DNA of 64,000 nt from Embiotoca jacksoni (GCA_022577435.1 JAKOON010000039.1:840501-904500), one strand, 5' to 3'. Positions 51,604 through 62,880 are shown, counted from the stretch's first letter. Program-made: numbers and translations. Notes: generated from the letters alone by a model not told the origin.

Positions 51604-52225
51604 GGAGTTAAAGTTAGGACACTGCTGAATGGGTCTCTGCTAGAGAAGGAGAGCGCTGAGAAACTCCAGGTTCAACCTCAACTTTATCTTTACTTTTCCA
51701 TTTTTAGAGGGCGACATCAAGACTTAAAATACTCAAGATGAGCTCGCTGGACAGTCGAGCCAGAATGTGGCGAAGACTGATGAAGCGAGGGGAGATTTTG
51801 AACCTAACGAGTACGAAGGATCGGTGGAATAGGACGATGTATTCGAAGGCCGTCTCTGCCACAACTCAGCGGTTTGTCATTTGAGTCAGGCAACCGCTGC
51901 TCGCTCAGCAAGTCGAGTCAAACCATCGCAGCTCATTACGGCACCCTGGACCACCGTAGTTTGTCTGTTGAGTCACACGGCAGTAGCTCATCCTCAAACA
52001 TTTACCCATTGTTTAAAAAACTGTCAACACATAATACACTTGCGCACGCCTAAGTCGCTATAGAGAACTGAACAAGCTTTTCTGTCGGGTCCATATCTGA
52101 AGCCCTTTGGGAGTCACTCCTACTCTACCTCCCACATCCTGAATCTGCTTAATTAGAGGATCTCTACACACCCAGTCTAACTCTAATACAGCCGCAAGGG
52201 AGCATCAAGCAAGTTTGGTACTCAC

Positions 52226-52314
52226 CACGTGCACGTAGTTTGTCAGGTCAAGTGCTGACACAGCAAAGTGGGAGAGTTCTGCTTCCTTGCTTGCACCATC
52301 ATCATTTCTATTTC
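52226..52314 (-). CDS. Candidate exon, downstream member of an exon pair
   Basis: This is an 89-bp interval with acceptor (tcttgtctgtctcag) and donor (CACGTG|GTGAGTAC) on the minus strand. The frame continues from 52400-52474 across an 85-bp intron, a size typical of compact fish introns, and runs open to phase 0. The joined frame reads NRNDDGASKEAELSHFAV and continues to a Tyr-Val-His-Val end. Of the other two frames, one hits a stop two codons after the junction codon and one at codon 24. Two adjacent splice-site pairs of good quality with matching phase are less likely to arise by chance than a single pair. The peptide is polar and acidic and not recognised. Confidence 0.4.
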
Positions 52315-52399
52315 CTGAGACAGACAAGAAGAGTACAATTAATGTCCTGTGACAATGCCTTTTTGTTCCCAAATTTTGAATAGCTCCACAGTTTCTTAC
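52315..52399 (-). other. Putative 85-bp intron
   Basis: It starts gtaagaaactg, ends tgtctgtctcag, and carries an attaat-type branch-point candidate about 28 bases before the acceptor. Introns of about 80-100 bp are common in teleost genes. It joins two phase-1 exon ends. Confidence 0.4.
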
Positions 52400-52474
52400 C
52401 GTCCATGATGACACGTCTTGATGCAGAAAAGCCCCACGTTGTGGCACATTGGACAGCTGCGGTGTCCTTGAGTC
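52400..52474 (-). CDS. Candidate exon, upstream member of an exon pair
   Basis: This 75-bp minus-strand interval is preceded by a strong pyrimidine tract and acceptor (ttttttttggctcgttccacag) and ends at GGACG|GTAAGAAA. All three frames are open across it, so the frame is fixed only by the downstream partner. Phase 1 to phase 1 joins openly to 52226-52314 and encodes LKDTAAVQCATTWGFSASRR. Another frame is Cys/His rich (SCPMCHNVGLFCIKTC) and would end two codons after the junction by intron read-through or in the next exon. This is noted because it resembles a small metal-binding tail. The protein family was not recognised. Confidence 0.4.
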
Positions 52475-54880
52475 CTGTGGAACGAGCCAAAAAAAAAGTA
52501 GAAGCATCAACATACATGTGTACACATTCTGGGAGCCGTATGGCAGTGTCGACGTCTGGTAATGGAGGTCTGCACGGGGCGGGCTGGCGCTGTCCCACCA
52601 GACCAGCAGCAGATGTTGGTGGCAGATTTATTTTTTTTTCCTTCCTTTCTCTGAGGCTGTCTTGTGCAGCTTGTAATATGATGGACAGTCTAATCAGTAC
52701 AAAAGCACAAAACTTCCATTAAAAAAAAACGCTTGTTACCTCACGACGACTTTTGTTTGAATTTGTCTTTTCTTTTGCAGAATTTTTTTTCTTTCCAATG
52801 AGAGAACATTTTGTGAAATGAGTTGGAGGACAGGCAGCATTGTAGCTGTGAACAGCTGGAATGGAGAAAGCAGAAGGAGCAGGCAGCTTAATCTTTTGAT
52901 AGATCCCTACAAACGTTGTGGGAAAATAAAGAATAAACGTTTTGTTTTCCAAGACATTCAAATGTCAAGTTTATAAAAAAAATTAAAATTAAAAAAAAGT
53001 CCAAGTTTGACATTTTTGTAAAGCTTAATTTACATTTGGTCAAATATCAGCAAACACCCCAAAATATAACAAATTCTGGCAGATATATTGGCAGGTGATG
53101 CATTTAAATGTCACGGTTATTTCCACTAAGTGCAGAAATGGCAATGTGGAGTTTGAGACAACTACTCTACCCTGTCGAGATTTAAGTACTACACAAGTAA
53201 TAGTCCAAACATATAAGAGTACTATAAGTGAGAGTACTAGGGGAAGCACATAATTTGAGACCGCTTCGGGGCCTGACACCTAACATGAAGGCCAGTAATG
53301 AAAAGGCCAAGCAATGTGTCGCAGGTTGTTATGGCAATGCACTAACATGGCACACGGCGTAAATGTAACAGCAATCCTACAAAAGCCATAATACTAGAGA
53401 GCAGTTTCACCAAGTTCAACCCAACAGGTAACAAAAACCTTCTTCTGACCAGAGTGTGATGTTTGTGGGATTAATGGCTGCAATTTACACACTGTTTAAA
53501 AGCTGCACAGCTAACTGCAATCTCCAACAGTTATGTATGTGCAGGTAATAAATATATGGCACTGCAGTGTATGTATAATGAAAATAAGTACTGATCTTAC
53601 TAATTCCGCTGTCCTTTGTTATCATTAGACACGATTTACATTAAAAAAAAAAAAAAAGATGCTACTTAAAGCGAGGAAAACTTCACTGTTGTTCAAATCC
53701 CTGTGATCTCGCCGTGTTAGAGTCAGACGCCCGGCCTGGAAAAGCACCACGGAGCTTGTAAATCTCCCTCCCTGCAGAACATATCTAATCAAGTTTGCTC
53801 TGTGTGTTTGTTTCTGCATTGTTTTGCCAAAGCAGCACAGCAGCAGGGTGTCATGGTGATTAAGGAGACCGCCCTTCAACTGGAGGATGCTACGCTCAGG
53901 CCCCCGTTGTCGGCAAGCATCTGTCCCCGTTGCCGTGCGTGTGTCTAAGCAACACCAGAAAAAGAAAAAAAAAAGAAAAAACCCACCCCCTCGAGGGGTC
54001 TGTTCTCTTTGCCACCTGCAGAGAATTTCCATCGGAGTCTCACAAACTTTGAGGGGACGAGTTTGAATTTAGAGTACGAGCGGCTCTGCAGTATTTCTGG
54101 ACACAATATACAGAAAAATCTGCAGGCAACTCAGGGGAATGTACATCAATAACTGGTGCATTGGTGTCTAATCTGGCTTGGATTTGGGAAGACCTTTTTA
54201 CTCTCATTGCATGAAACAGAGAAATGAACTCTAGCTCCTTGGTCTCTAAAAAGAGAATTTCCAAAAGAAGTAATCTAAATAATACGTTTTTCTAACTGGA
54301 AAAAAAAAAAAAAGTGGATCGCTATAGCAACTGAATCTACAGCATCGTCATGCCAAACTACCCACCTGAGGCAGATTTGCCTCCATAATTAGAAGCTTTC
54401 TTCAAATGCCTGAATCATGAAAAAAAAAAAAAAAGGGAGGGAAAATCCAAGCTGATCTGACAGGGAAAAAGAGTGATGGTGGCTTGTTAATTCATAATCA
54501 CCCTGAATTAATGATTGAATGAGACTGAGAGGCGCGGGGCATATGGAAAAGAGAGGGACTGCAGATGCTCCCCGGCGCCCGGGGGGACTTCGAGGAATGG
54601 GAGCAACTTGGTGCCTCGTCACACTCGCAAACACGCCTGCATGTGTGCCCGTGAGCGCACAACGCACGCACAAGCACACACGGACACCCAACACGCAAAC
54701 ATCTCTGATAAGGTAATGGTTTCATTTTTATTTCGGCATTCGGAGCACATCAGACAATGTTTTTTTCACTTTAAAATCTTAGTGGTTTAGATGCTGACAG
54801 CCCAAGGGAACCTGAATAATGAAAAGAGATATTTACTTCCCCCTGGACTGTAAATTGCAGAGGGAATGCTTGGCATAAAC

Positions 54881-54921
54881 TCCTTTCCTTTCTTTTCCTT
54901 TCCTCTCCTCTCCTCTCCTCT
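54881..54921. repeat. Pure polypyrimidine tract (triplex-prone)
   Basis: Forty-one consecutive C/T bases, first TTTCC-type and then four TCCTC units. Long homopurine/homopyrimidine tracts with partial mirror symmetry can form intramolecular triplex (H-DNA). Confidence 0.85.
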
Positions 54922-55069
54922 TATTAATTAAACTAATGAAAAAAAGTAAGTTTCCACTGGGATATATTTTTGCCGATTTTGCCTTTTCTACTTGAGCAAC
55001 TCAGCCATTCATCCCATATCTCTAAACTGTATCGCAGGATGGTAAACAGACGCCACAAGTATAGGCCGC

Positions 55070-55330
55070 GACTGAAATGAAAACTGCCTCCTCCGAGAGT
55101 CTCCCCGACGCCTCGGGCAAAAGAAGCAGAGGGTTTTCTTTTGCTTTGACCAAAGAGGGATTATCTGGACAAGCCACAAAGAAATCTCTGTGGATTCATT
55201 TCTCAGTCGGAGAATATTGCACATCCTATCTTCTGACATACAATGTAGCCAAGGGATGCTGGAATAAGTGTTCAGACTGTGGCACTGCGAGAGCCATCTC
55301 ACTGTCTGCTATCAATATGTACAGCTGGCA
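55070..55330. promoter_or_regulatory. Conserved-element-like block
   Basis: About 260 bases of mixed repeat-free sequence, with ttgctttgaccaaagaggg (TCF/LEF-like and nuclear-receptor-like halves) and gtggcactgcgagagcc. A short plus-strand frame has no splice context. Among the stronger element-like blocks in the window. Confidence 0.3.
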
Positions 55331-55776
55331 TTAAAAAAAGGAGACGACAGATCTTCATCCCTTGACAATAAAGCTGAGCATGGAAGCATGGCTGGTATGT
55401 TTTAAAAAAAAAACATACAAGATTGCAACCCAAAGAATCTGCAAGCATTTGTTGTTTTTTAATTATTATTTATGCTCATGAAGTCAGGTATGGATTAGAA
55501 TTATGGACTTCGGGCTACTTTATCTTCTTTTGTTTTCAACTAGTTCTCCATCATCAAACCGCGGGCGTACCAGCAGTGCATCGGGCTCGTCACGTGAAAA
55601 AAAAAAAAAATCTGCTATCAGGTGGCTAAACGTGATAATGGCAAACACGGTGCTAAGTGATGCTGGATGAATGTTTTAACACTGTAAATTGTCCTTTTTA
55701 GTTTTTACTTTTCAATCTATATCTTCCACTTCCTGTTAGCTGCAGTGTTTAAAGCTCTAAGACTGGACAAAAGTGT

Positions 55777-55793
55777 TCTTGGGAGTTGTAGTT
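55777..55793 (-). promoter_or_regulatory. ZNF143/SBS-like motif, minus orientation
   Basis: The minus strand reads AACTACAACTCCCAAGA, matching the core of the ZNF143 (Staf) motif. It is the second such site in the window and opposite in orientation to the one at 29613. Confidence 0.4.
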
Positions 55794-56328
55794 CTCTTCT
55801 CTTCTTTGTCTCTCATGTCTAAGTCGTGAAATTCTGGAGTTAGCTGAAGGTCGCTCCTGTGACTCAAGTTAGAAGAAAGATCTTTTCTCTCCTGTTCTAA
55901 CTGCTGACTGGTCCACGATCACTCCAAATGTTGAGGTACATGCTGCTTTCACGATTGGAAATATTATTAAGGTATTTATACATTTTCACATCATTCATTT
56001 GTGTTTGCAGGACCTTAAGGATACACAAGCTGTGTCCTGGTGAGTGACAATTAGTGCACATTTTAATTTTGTAAACTTTTTTTTATGTCAATTTACACTT
56101 CTTGTTGCCGGGTGAGACACACTGTGTAGCTGTCCAAATCGCTATTGCTAATCGAAGTCTGACCTGACTCTTTCCTCACTCCCCTGAATACCATCTTCAG
56201 AAAACTCATCTCCGGCTCCCTCTCACTTGTAAAGGAGCAGAGATGTGGCAGAGAGTCGGTTAACTCCACAACTCCGACTCCGACTTGCTGCTGCGTTGAT
56301 TTTAGGATCCTGCTTTAAATAACTTTGA

Positions 56329-56354
56329 TTTTTTTTTTTTTTTTTTTTTTTTTT
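56329..56354. repeat. Poly(T) run, T26
   Basis: Longest homopolymer in the window. Possible reverse-oriented poly(A) tail of a retro-insertion; the sequence to its left shows no recognisable element. Confidence 0.9.
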
Positions 56355-57246
56355 CTTCTGGGTCTCGGCCAACCTGACTAAAATAAGATGGCCTTCATCT
56401 TAATAGAATAAAGTCTCAGATGTTGGCGGAGAATATTAGTTCCCGTGATGCTGTGGTCTTGTAGGAAGTGCCCCCCCGACACCCTTGAACCTCTCTGTTT
56501 GAAGATATGCAATGTCCCGCATATATATGCAAGATCCTTGATCACCAGAGTGACACATTTACTTGCACTTAACCTTCTTAAATCATAATTAATTCCTTTT
56601 TTAATGTGCTTTTTGATGGTATCACGGCAAAGATTTAATAAAGGGAAACTAGAAGCACAATTCCGTCATGCGCAGCTAAAAAAGATACAGGTATTGGATG
56701 TGGCTTAGTATTGAGAGAAAGAAAGGAAACAAAGCATGTACAGTACCTTTACTAATGTCTCTATTCAAAACCACATTTGTTCTATGTGTTATTTTATGCG
56801 ATGCATAACATTAGTTTTTTTTTTTTTTTTTAAATGCCTTTTTTTTTATCACCACTGTTCAATTGGATATGATATGACCCCAACGAATGTTTGATTAACA
56901 GTATCTAAAAGGTTGTGAATTGACCTGTAATTTCAGTGTAGGTAACAGCTTGTGCCATTTCTTTAGTATGCCTTTCTTCTTTCTTCCCTCATTTTTAGGT
57001 AGGCAATAACACTCCAGGCCCAATGCGGTAATAATAGGCGGTTCTATAATTCATTGTATATTACAAACAAACACCCACATAAACAGATAAGCACTATTTT
57101 TCAAGAGCCAACTCCATCCAGCTTGGTCTTAGGCAGAAAAGCCACTTAACCGAGAACAGGCTGTGGGAATAGCAGATAGAGCTTCTGTCAATCTGGGAGG
57201 TATTTGTATTTGGATTCATTCACAGATCCCTTTTGTATTACTGCAG

Positions 57247-57342
57247 TGATATTATTACAACTCTACCCAGCTTCTGATACAGCCCGCACGACTGCGTGTG
57301 GGGCTGAATTAGCCTTTGACGGCAGTGCCGGAAATAAGGACG
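57247..57342 (+). CDS. Weak candidate plus-strand exon
   Basis: A 96-bp interval lies between an acceptor-like tccctttt..tattactgcag and the donor GGACG|GTGAGTGG. One frame is open (ILLQLYPASDTARTTACGAE near its start) and enters in phase 1. It is the only notable plus-strand pair and has no phased partner. The interval may instead be part of a conserved element. Confidence 0.15.
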
Positions 57343-58999
57343 GTGAGTGGACTTCGGAGCAGAAGTCTCTCGAGGAAACTTGTTTGCATCCGCTAATGTT
57401 GCGTGGATATAAGCTGCAGTAAAGCAGTGGAGCTAGAAGCACAAATGCAGTCTTTCTCTATAGACCAGAGAACAGTGATAACCGTGAACATCACGTCACA
57501 GTAAAATGCTATGCGATGCTTTCTCTTAACCATCATTGCAACCTTCTACCTCCAAAACACGCATATGTCTGCTTTTCAGTGTTTGCTCGATGAAAACGGC
57601 CAGAACACAAGTAGTTGAAATGTTTTGGTCAACAACATTTTTGTTGCTCCTCAAACTCACAATAAAAAAAAAAAAGCCACTATTTTATTGCCATTAAATT
57701 ACAGTTACTATTCATAATGTTGATGGGTACAAAGGGGTAACATCCGACTATATTTTCGATAAAAAAAGTCTATTTAATAAATGTACAAATCATGCCATTG
57801 GTCATCTCCCTAGTCACAGATCTCTCCAGTTCCTATAAAGGTTAGCCAATGAAATGGATCCAGGGGTCAATGACCACAGTCTGTCGCAGGTCAGCTGTCT
57901 GATTTTAGCCCCTCAGCTCGCTGTGCAGCTGCTCACTAACAACGATTAGTTTATTCCACCACATTTCAGTCAGTCAGTGTCATTTGCGTGACAGATTTTT
58001 TTTTTTTCATTGATTAAAATAAACCCTTCTTGCAGTTGCTCCAACTGCAGCTGCTGCACTGGTCTCCGTCTCTGAGGCAGCTGATTGATGCCACTCATCC
58101 CAGCTCGTTATTACAAAATTATGTGCTGCTCCCTCCTCGGCAGAGAGGGGAAATATCGAAATGCACCTAAGTGTTCCTTCGGAGAAGCAAAAACCCACAA
58201 GAGGTATGAGACCAAAGCCGCACCTTAGTGGTCGTTTGGCTTGTTTTCTCGCTGCCGTCCCCTGTTCGCCTCCGAACACAGATGGAGATTCATCTGTTGC
58301 CTGCTCCCTCTTGACTCGTTTTCCTCTTTCTCTTCCCATCTACTTACCTTTCTCTCCATCCCCCCCCACCTCCCCACCCCCCTCTCCAGAGCCTGTCTGC
58401 CAGCAGAAGCCCTGTACCTCGCCGCGCGCTTATCAGACAGTTTATCCTTTTCCTGTGGGCGCCGTCCTCCATCTGTGGCTGTGACAGCCAATCGCCACGC
58501 CGAGGGTCCGTTCCAAACCGTGATTTAGACGCCCGCCCTCACCAGCGCTGCTCTATCAACCCCCCCTCCTCCTCCTCATGTGACAGAAGCAGGGCACAAA
58601 GTTTGCACAAAAACAGACAATCTGAGGCCCTCCTCTTTCCCTCGCACGCCTTCACGCAGTCCAAATATATATGTCAACAACATCCTGAGCTCGAGACGGA
58701 GAGTGAATGTACTGTATTAAATGCAAAGTGGTAGAATGATAGGAAGGGACTAATGAATAGGCCCTGTGTTTACATCCCTCAGTGCTAAGGCTCTCTCCCT
58801 TAATAGCCCGGCTACAGTCATATCGCCGAGCACTTGCAAACACCCTCAAGAGGTATCTTCGTTAATATTTTACTCGGTACAGATAGTAAATAACAAGCAA
58901 GGCGTTTCCAGAGAACAAGAGCAAACAGGATGGAGCGAGAGGGAGGAAGATGAAGAGGCAGACAGAGGGAGAGAGAAAGGACAGCTGTCTCAAGGGTGT

Positions 59000-59220
59000 C
59001 AGCCGCAATTGCTTTCTCATTTTTAACTTGTCAAGAAGGCTTTATCTGTTTTATCACCAGTGGAGCTGCGAACGCGCCGAAAGGCTACGGCAGCTTGACA
59101 GAGCAAATATGGCTATTACAGATTTCGATGGGGCAGCAGAAGGAGGTTTAAGAAGCGACGCCTGCCGTGCGTCAGCTCTTTCCCCCTGTGCTCCTCAAAG
59201 GGAAATAAGAAACAGAGAAT
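59000..59220. promoter_or_regulatory. Conserved-element-like block
   Basis: Mixed sequence with tcagccgcaattgctttctc and gacagagcaaatatggctat. Repeat-free and not coding by frame or splice signals. Candidate enhancer. Confidence 0.3.
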
Positions 59221-60149
59221 AAACAAAGGAGGACGTTCTCGGCGACTCCGAGCTAAACGGTGTTTACTCAGCAAGGTATGCAAAAAAAAATAATTTAAAA
59301 GGCATCCCATTACGATGACACAACCTCACCCAATCCTCCAGTTTAAAGCGAGCGCTCCCTGTGACAAACAAACAGAATGAAATAAATAAAGTATAAAAAA
59401 AATTAAAAAAAGGAGCCAAGGTTGAAGTGCACCTCCAATCCCAGCACAGCAGGTGAGCGAGAGATAAACATTTGTGCAAAGTCGGCTGGGTCTAGTCGAG
59501 CGGCTGCTACTCCTGGTTCATTTGCAGTTGCCAGCGATGTGTTAAATGGCCATCTGTGATGGGGTGAGAGCCCCTGTAATGACTTCCTGTCTGAGAAGGA
59601 AGACTGGCGTGCAGGGAGGGCTGAAATGCACGATCCGTTTGAACACATGAAAGGTGTCGTTGGAGGTGGAAAAACAGTGGATGCTTTTTTTTTTTTCTTC
59701 TTCTTTTTATGTGGCAAAAGTCCTGTTTGTTTGGCCGCTTAGAAGTAACAGTCAACACCAACTCTCAAAGTGACTTGTTAAAAGTTACAAAAAAAATGGG
59801 GCGAGGCCGGCAGAGGGAAACGTTCATCTCCGGGACAATTCAGACAAAACAGTCACTGGATTTTGGGCAACTTCTTCTACTGTGAAAAATATACATATAC
59901 AAGATCAAATGGATAAACTCTAACATACAGACACAAGCTGCAGCTAAAATATCTGGCGTCAAAGCAGAATAATACCACATTTGAATTTAAGATGGAGATC
60001 AGACTGTTTTGCCGGGTACATCTCGATAAAGAGCACCGTACGGTAGTGGATTCAGCTCTTAATGCCATCTACTATGTAGATTTCATCATACACCTTACAG
60101 GTAATCGCATTCACACATGAGACACGAACAAACACAGCAGGCGCTCGCT

Positions 60150-60300
60150 TGTGTTGCTATTTGTACGTCCATCCCAGCTAACCTCTGAAACGCGGAAGGT
60201 CTCCCCTCTGAGGGCATTTTTTCGGCTGCATAATTGCCCATAATCATCTTTTCACCCCGGCTCGCTGTGTAATTTTATAGCTTGACAGCTCTCTACTTTT
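60150..60300. promoter_or_regulatory. Conserved-element-like block
   Basis: Compact segment with gcataattgcccataatcat and gctgtgtaattttatagc, several TAAT/ATTA cores within 70 bases. Composition resembles deeply conserved vertebrate enhancers. Unverified. Confidence 0.3.
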
Positions 60301-60719
60301 GTGTTCTGCTTTCGGCACCGTCAGCACTTCTGTGTTCAGGTTCCGGGCCAGTAATCTAGCTTTCACTCCAGATCTTTCACGCCTATCAGTGTGACTCGGA
60401 ATCTAAATTGAAATGGGGTCGTCGACATGGCTGAGGAGGATGGACAGCGGCACATCGCGCGCAGACTCCAGCTCCATATGTGTTGCGCAACCAAGCTATT
60501 TACAAATCGGTTTAAATGACGAGAGTGGAAGCCTTCGGTGCATCCACACAGCTGATCCGGCTTTGGGCTGCTGAGCACAATTTGCCGAAACGTGTTCAAT
60601 GAACTATAATGGAAGCAGGTTAATGCAAACACTGATGATCGTATGCTCATAATTAAATGAACGCTGCCAATTTAGCTCACTTTGACACACCCATACAACA
60701 ACACGGACTTGTCAGAAGA

Positions 60720-61060
60720 AGACACACCGTAACGTGGTGCGGTGTGGTCGGTGTGCATCTGGCGGCGCAGCCGAGGGAGTGGGAGGAATCTGCTGCCTGC
60801 CTGACGCTGCCTGGATGGAGCTCACTCCCCCAGAAAAGAGGCAAAGCGAGGACAGGCGATGGCCGCGAGCGCTTTCCACTCAGCCGTGAAAACAGCACCG
60901 CTGTCCCCGCCGCTCGGCCGTCCCGTAGTCTGCTGCCAATTCAGACTGAGCTAATGACACACAACCCCGGGACGGGGCCCCCTCGGGGCTGGTCAGCGGC
61001 TCGCCTTTGTCATTTCAAGACCCCGCCACCCACCATTATGCTGCTCACCGACGTCGGCTC
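60720..61060. promoter_or_regulatory. GC- and CpG-rich segment
   Basis: CpG density is raised and includes ggccccctcggggctgg and gccgctcggccgtcccg. Near its right end is aattcagactgagctaatga, an element-like core. No TATA box or splice donor with a plausible first exon was found. It could be a small CpG island or a GC-rich enhancer. Confidence 0.3.
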
Positions 61061-61106
61061 TCACTGTCTCTGTCTCTAACGCGCACATTAGAAGACAGCG
61101 AGCCCA

Positions 61107-61143
61107 GGTGGTAGGTAGGTAGGTATGGTAGGTAGGTAGGTAT
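61107..61143. repeat. (TAGG)n tail
   Basis: About eight units of TAGG/GGTA with one interruption. It sits directly beside a LINE 3' end and is best read as the 3' terminal microsatellite of that element. Confidence 0.9.
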
Positions 61144-61420
61144 ATACTTTATTAATCCCCGAGGGGAAATTTTTTCGCCACAGCAGCATACATACAGAAG
61201 CAATAATAGAAACAATAGAATAAAATAATAGAATAGAATAGGTGCCCACCTGTCTAGCTGCTACTATTAGACCAATGTCCTGGGTAATATTGAGCATTTC
61301 ACTGGGAGATGGCAGCACGAATGTTGATGTGTTTTTTTGATGGGCTCTCTGATATTTCTCCTTATTCATGCCCACCGTTGGTCTGAAAAAGTAGCGGCAA
61401 AAAAAAACTTTTCTCCTGTA
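61144..61420 (-). mobile_element. Truncated LINE 3' end, CR1/Rex1-like
   Basis: The minus strand reads aatttcccctcggggatta followed by ataaagtatata and then a tetranucleotide repeat. This is the characteristic 3' end of a common teleost CR1-clade (Rex1/Babar-type) non-LTR retrotransposon. Upstream in the element is a TATTC/TTATT-rich stretch. The body is 5'-truncated; the left boundary near 61420 is approximate. No reverse transcriptase frame remains. Confidence 0.7.
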
Positions 61421-62559
61421 AAACACTCGACTTGACTTGACTTTATTTAGAGTTTAATTACTGCCAAAGCCAAAAGCCAAAGTCAAGCATGTCATTTTCA
61501 TCTGATGCATTTCTTCTGAAGTCGGCAGCAACAGCAGCCACAGTCACGCGTGTAATTTAACGTTTTCTGACAGGAAGAGGATTTTTTTTTTTGTCGTTGT
61601 TGTTTGTTTATCATGTCCGTGTGCACACAAACTCTCCCTCGGCCGGCTTCAGCTTATTTCACCAAACGCCTAACAAAGATTCAAATGATCAGACTCCAGG
61701 ATTCAAAACGTTGCCTTCAAAAAACAGAGGCGACGTCACAGATCCCAAGACCATAACCGGGATATTTTCTACTTGCACTATTTGTATAAGTGTGTTGATG
61801 AACGCCAGCCGCTGCCGCCTGCTGATTTTTCTGCTTCTCCCAACCCGCCGTCTCGCCGCTGCTCAATTTTCTCCTCCCTCCTCTTCACGCTGTCAGATGC
61901 TAAATGATTTACAGCAGAGCCACCAGTGAAGTCACAATTGTTCTCACATCAAAAGGGCCGCAAATAAAAACATTTCTTTGGGCCTTTTGTGTGCTTGTGT
62001 ATTGTGTCCATCCTCCATCTGAACACGCGCACATTAGTCGACATTACAGCCACAGCTAAAGAGCGACTAACATACGCCTAAAGACTAAAGACAACTTCTG
62101 CAGCACTGCATGTATGACCGTCACACCTCTTCCTACACGCAACTGACCACTTATTATTAATTATGAGCAGAAGTTGCAACAAAACATGCACGTGAAAGTA
62201 AAAGAAACTTCTGAAACCCTTTACTTCATTTATGCGACTGCTTTGAATGTGTCATGCTACATTTGCATCTTATCATTTTGACTCCAGGCACAAAACAAAT
62301 GCATAATACACAAATAAGCAAATATGAATAATAATTGTGCCAAAAGAAAAAAAACAAAAACAACTCATAAGTTGGGACAACTGTCAGCGGGATAAAACCT
62401 GAGCTGCCAAAGCCACCTTGGGAAACAGAAAAAAAAAGCAAAGGAAGAAGAAATGTATTGACAGCAGGCATGACTGGCAAAGGCAAAAGAAATACAGAAG
62501 CGCCTTGTAAGAATATCAGGCTTGTAATTAATAACTTCACGCATATTTAACTCCCTCTT

Positions 62560-62880
62560 TATTCATGAGCACCTGCTTCCATTGACCTGAGGGCCGCGCA
62601 GAATCAACCTGCATTTTAAAACACTTGCACTCGATTCTGGGAGCCAAAATTTTTTCAGTCGTCTCAAAGACCTTGATTTGATTAGTTGTGACAGTGCCAT
62701 TTTGTGGTCATTTATTCTCGCGTCCTGCCAAACCAAGCTTGCTCTTTGTAAGCGGTCAAAGATACATGCTCAGCATTCAAGTCACGTCAATATCTGAGCC
62801 AAGGAGCCCCTGAGCCGCCAACTTTTGGTTCAAATACGACCCCTGACCTTTGTTAAGTGTAATTCCTCATCACTTCCTCT
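62560..62880. promoter_or_regulatory. Conserved-element-like block
   Basis: Repeat-free mixed sequence with tttattcatgagcacctgc, gatttgattagttgtgacag and a nuclear-receptor-like tgacctttg. Candidate enhancer cluster on composition only. Confidence 0.3.

Larger units (their letters stand above)
40851..52225. other. Long non-coding stretch
   Basis: No supported gene. It includes an 11-bp tandem duplication (41327-41348), A18 (41907-41924), a long (AT)n (42498-42564), a 15-bp exact duplication (44994-45023), a quadruplex-prone tract (48902-48929) and a degenerate repeat (50755-51130). Octamer sites lie at 43393, 44476, 45216 and 51491. Element-like blocks are at 45340-45900, 47130-47340 and 47600-47800. 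Confidence 0.45.
52475..57246. other. Non-coding stretch
   Basis: No supported gene. It holds A-runs (53643-53657, 54300-54313, 54420-54434), a pyrimidine tract (54881-54921) and T26 (56329-56354). There is also T18 (56815-56832) and a ZNF143-like motif (55777-55793). Mixed blocks are at 53690-53930, 54310-54400, 54480-54610 and 55070-55330. A minus-strand acceptor near 53946 has no donor. Confidence 0.45.
57343..61106. other. Non-coding stretch, element-rich
   Basis: No supported gene. Simple sequence is limited to short A/T runs (for example 57664-57675, 57997-58008, 59683-59695). Repeat-free mixed blocks are frequent: 57830-58000, 58010-58240, 58740-58870, 59000-59220, 59480-59680, 60150-60300. 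A GC-rich segment lies at 60720-61060. A 140-codon plus-strand frame at 60657-61079 is explained by low stop density in that segment. Confidence 0.4.

Noticed and set aside
53688..53702. tRNA B-box-like gttcaaatccc
   Set aside because: No matching A box or cloverleaf could be placed around it on either strand.
53625..54032. 135-codon minus-strand frame with poly-Phe ends
   Set aside because: Both ends are homopolymer translation, and although an acceptor lies near 53946, no donor or coding bias supports an exon.
60657..61079. 140-codon plus-strand frame
   Set aside because: It lies in a GC-rich, stop-poor segment, with no splice sites and no coding-like residue pattern.
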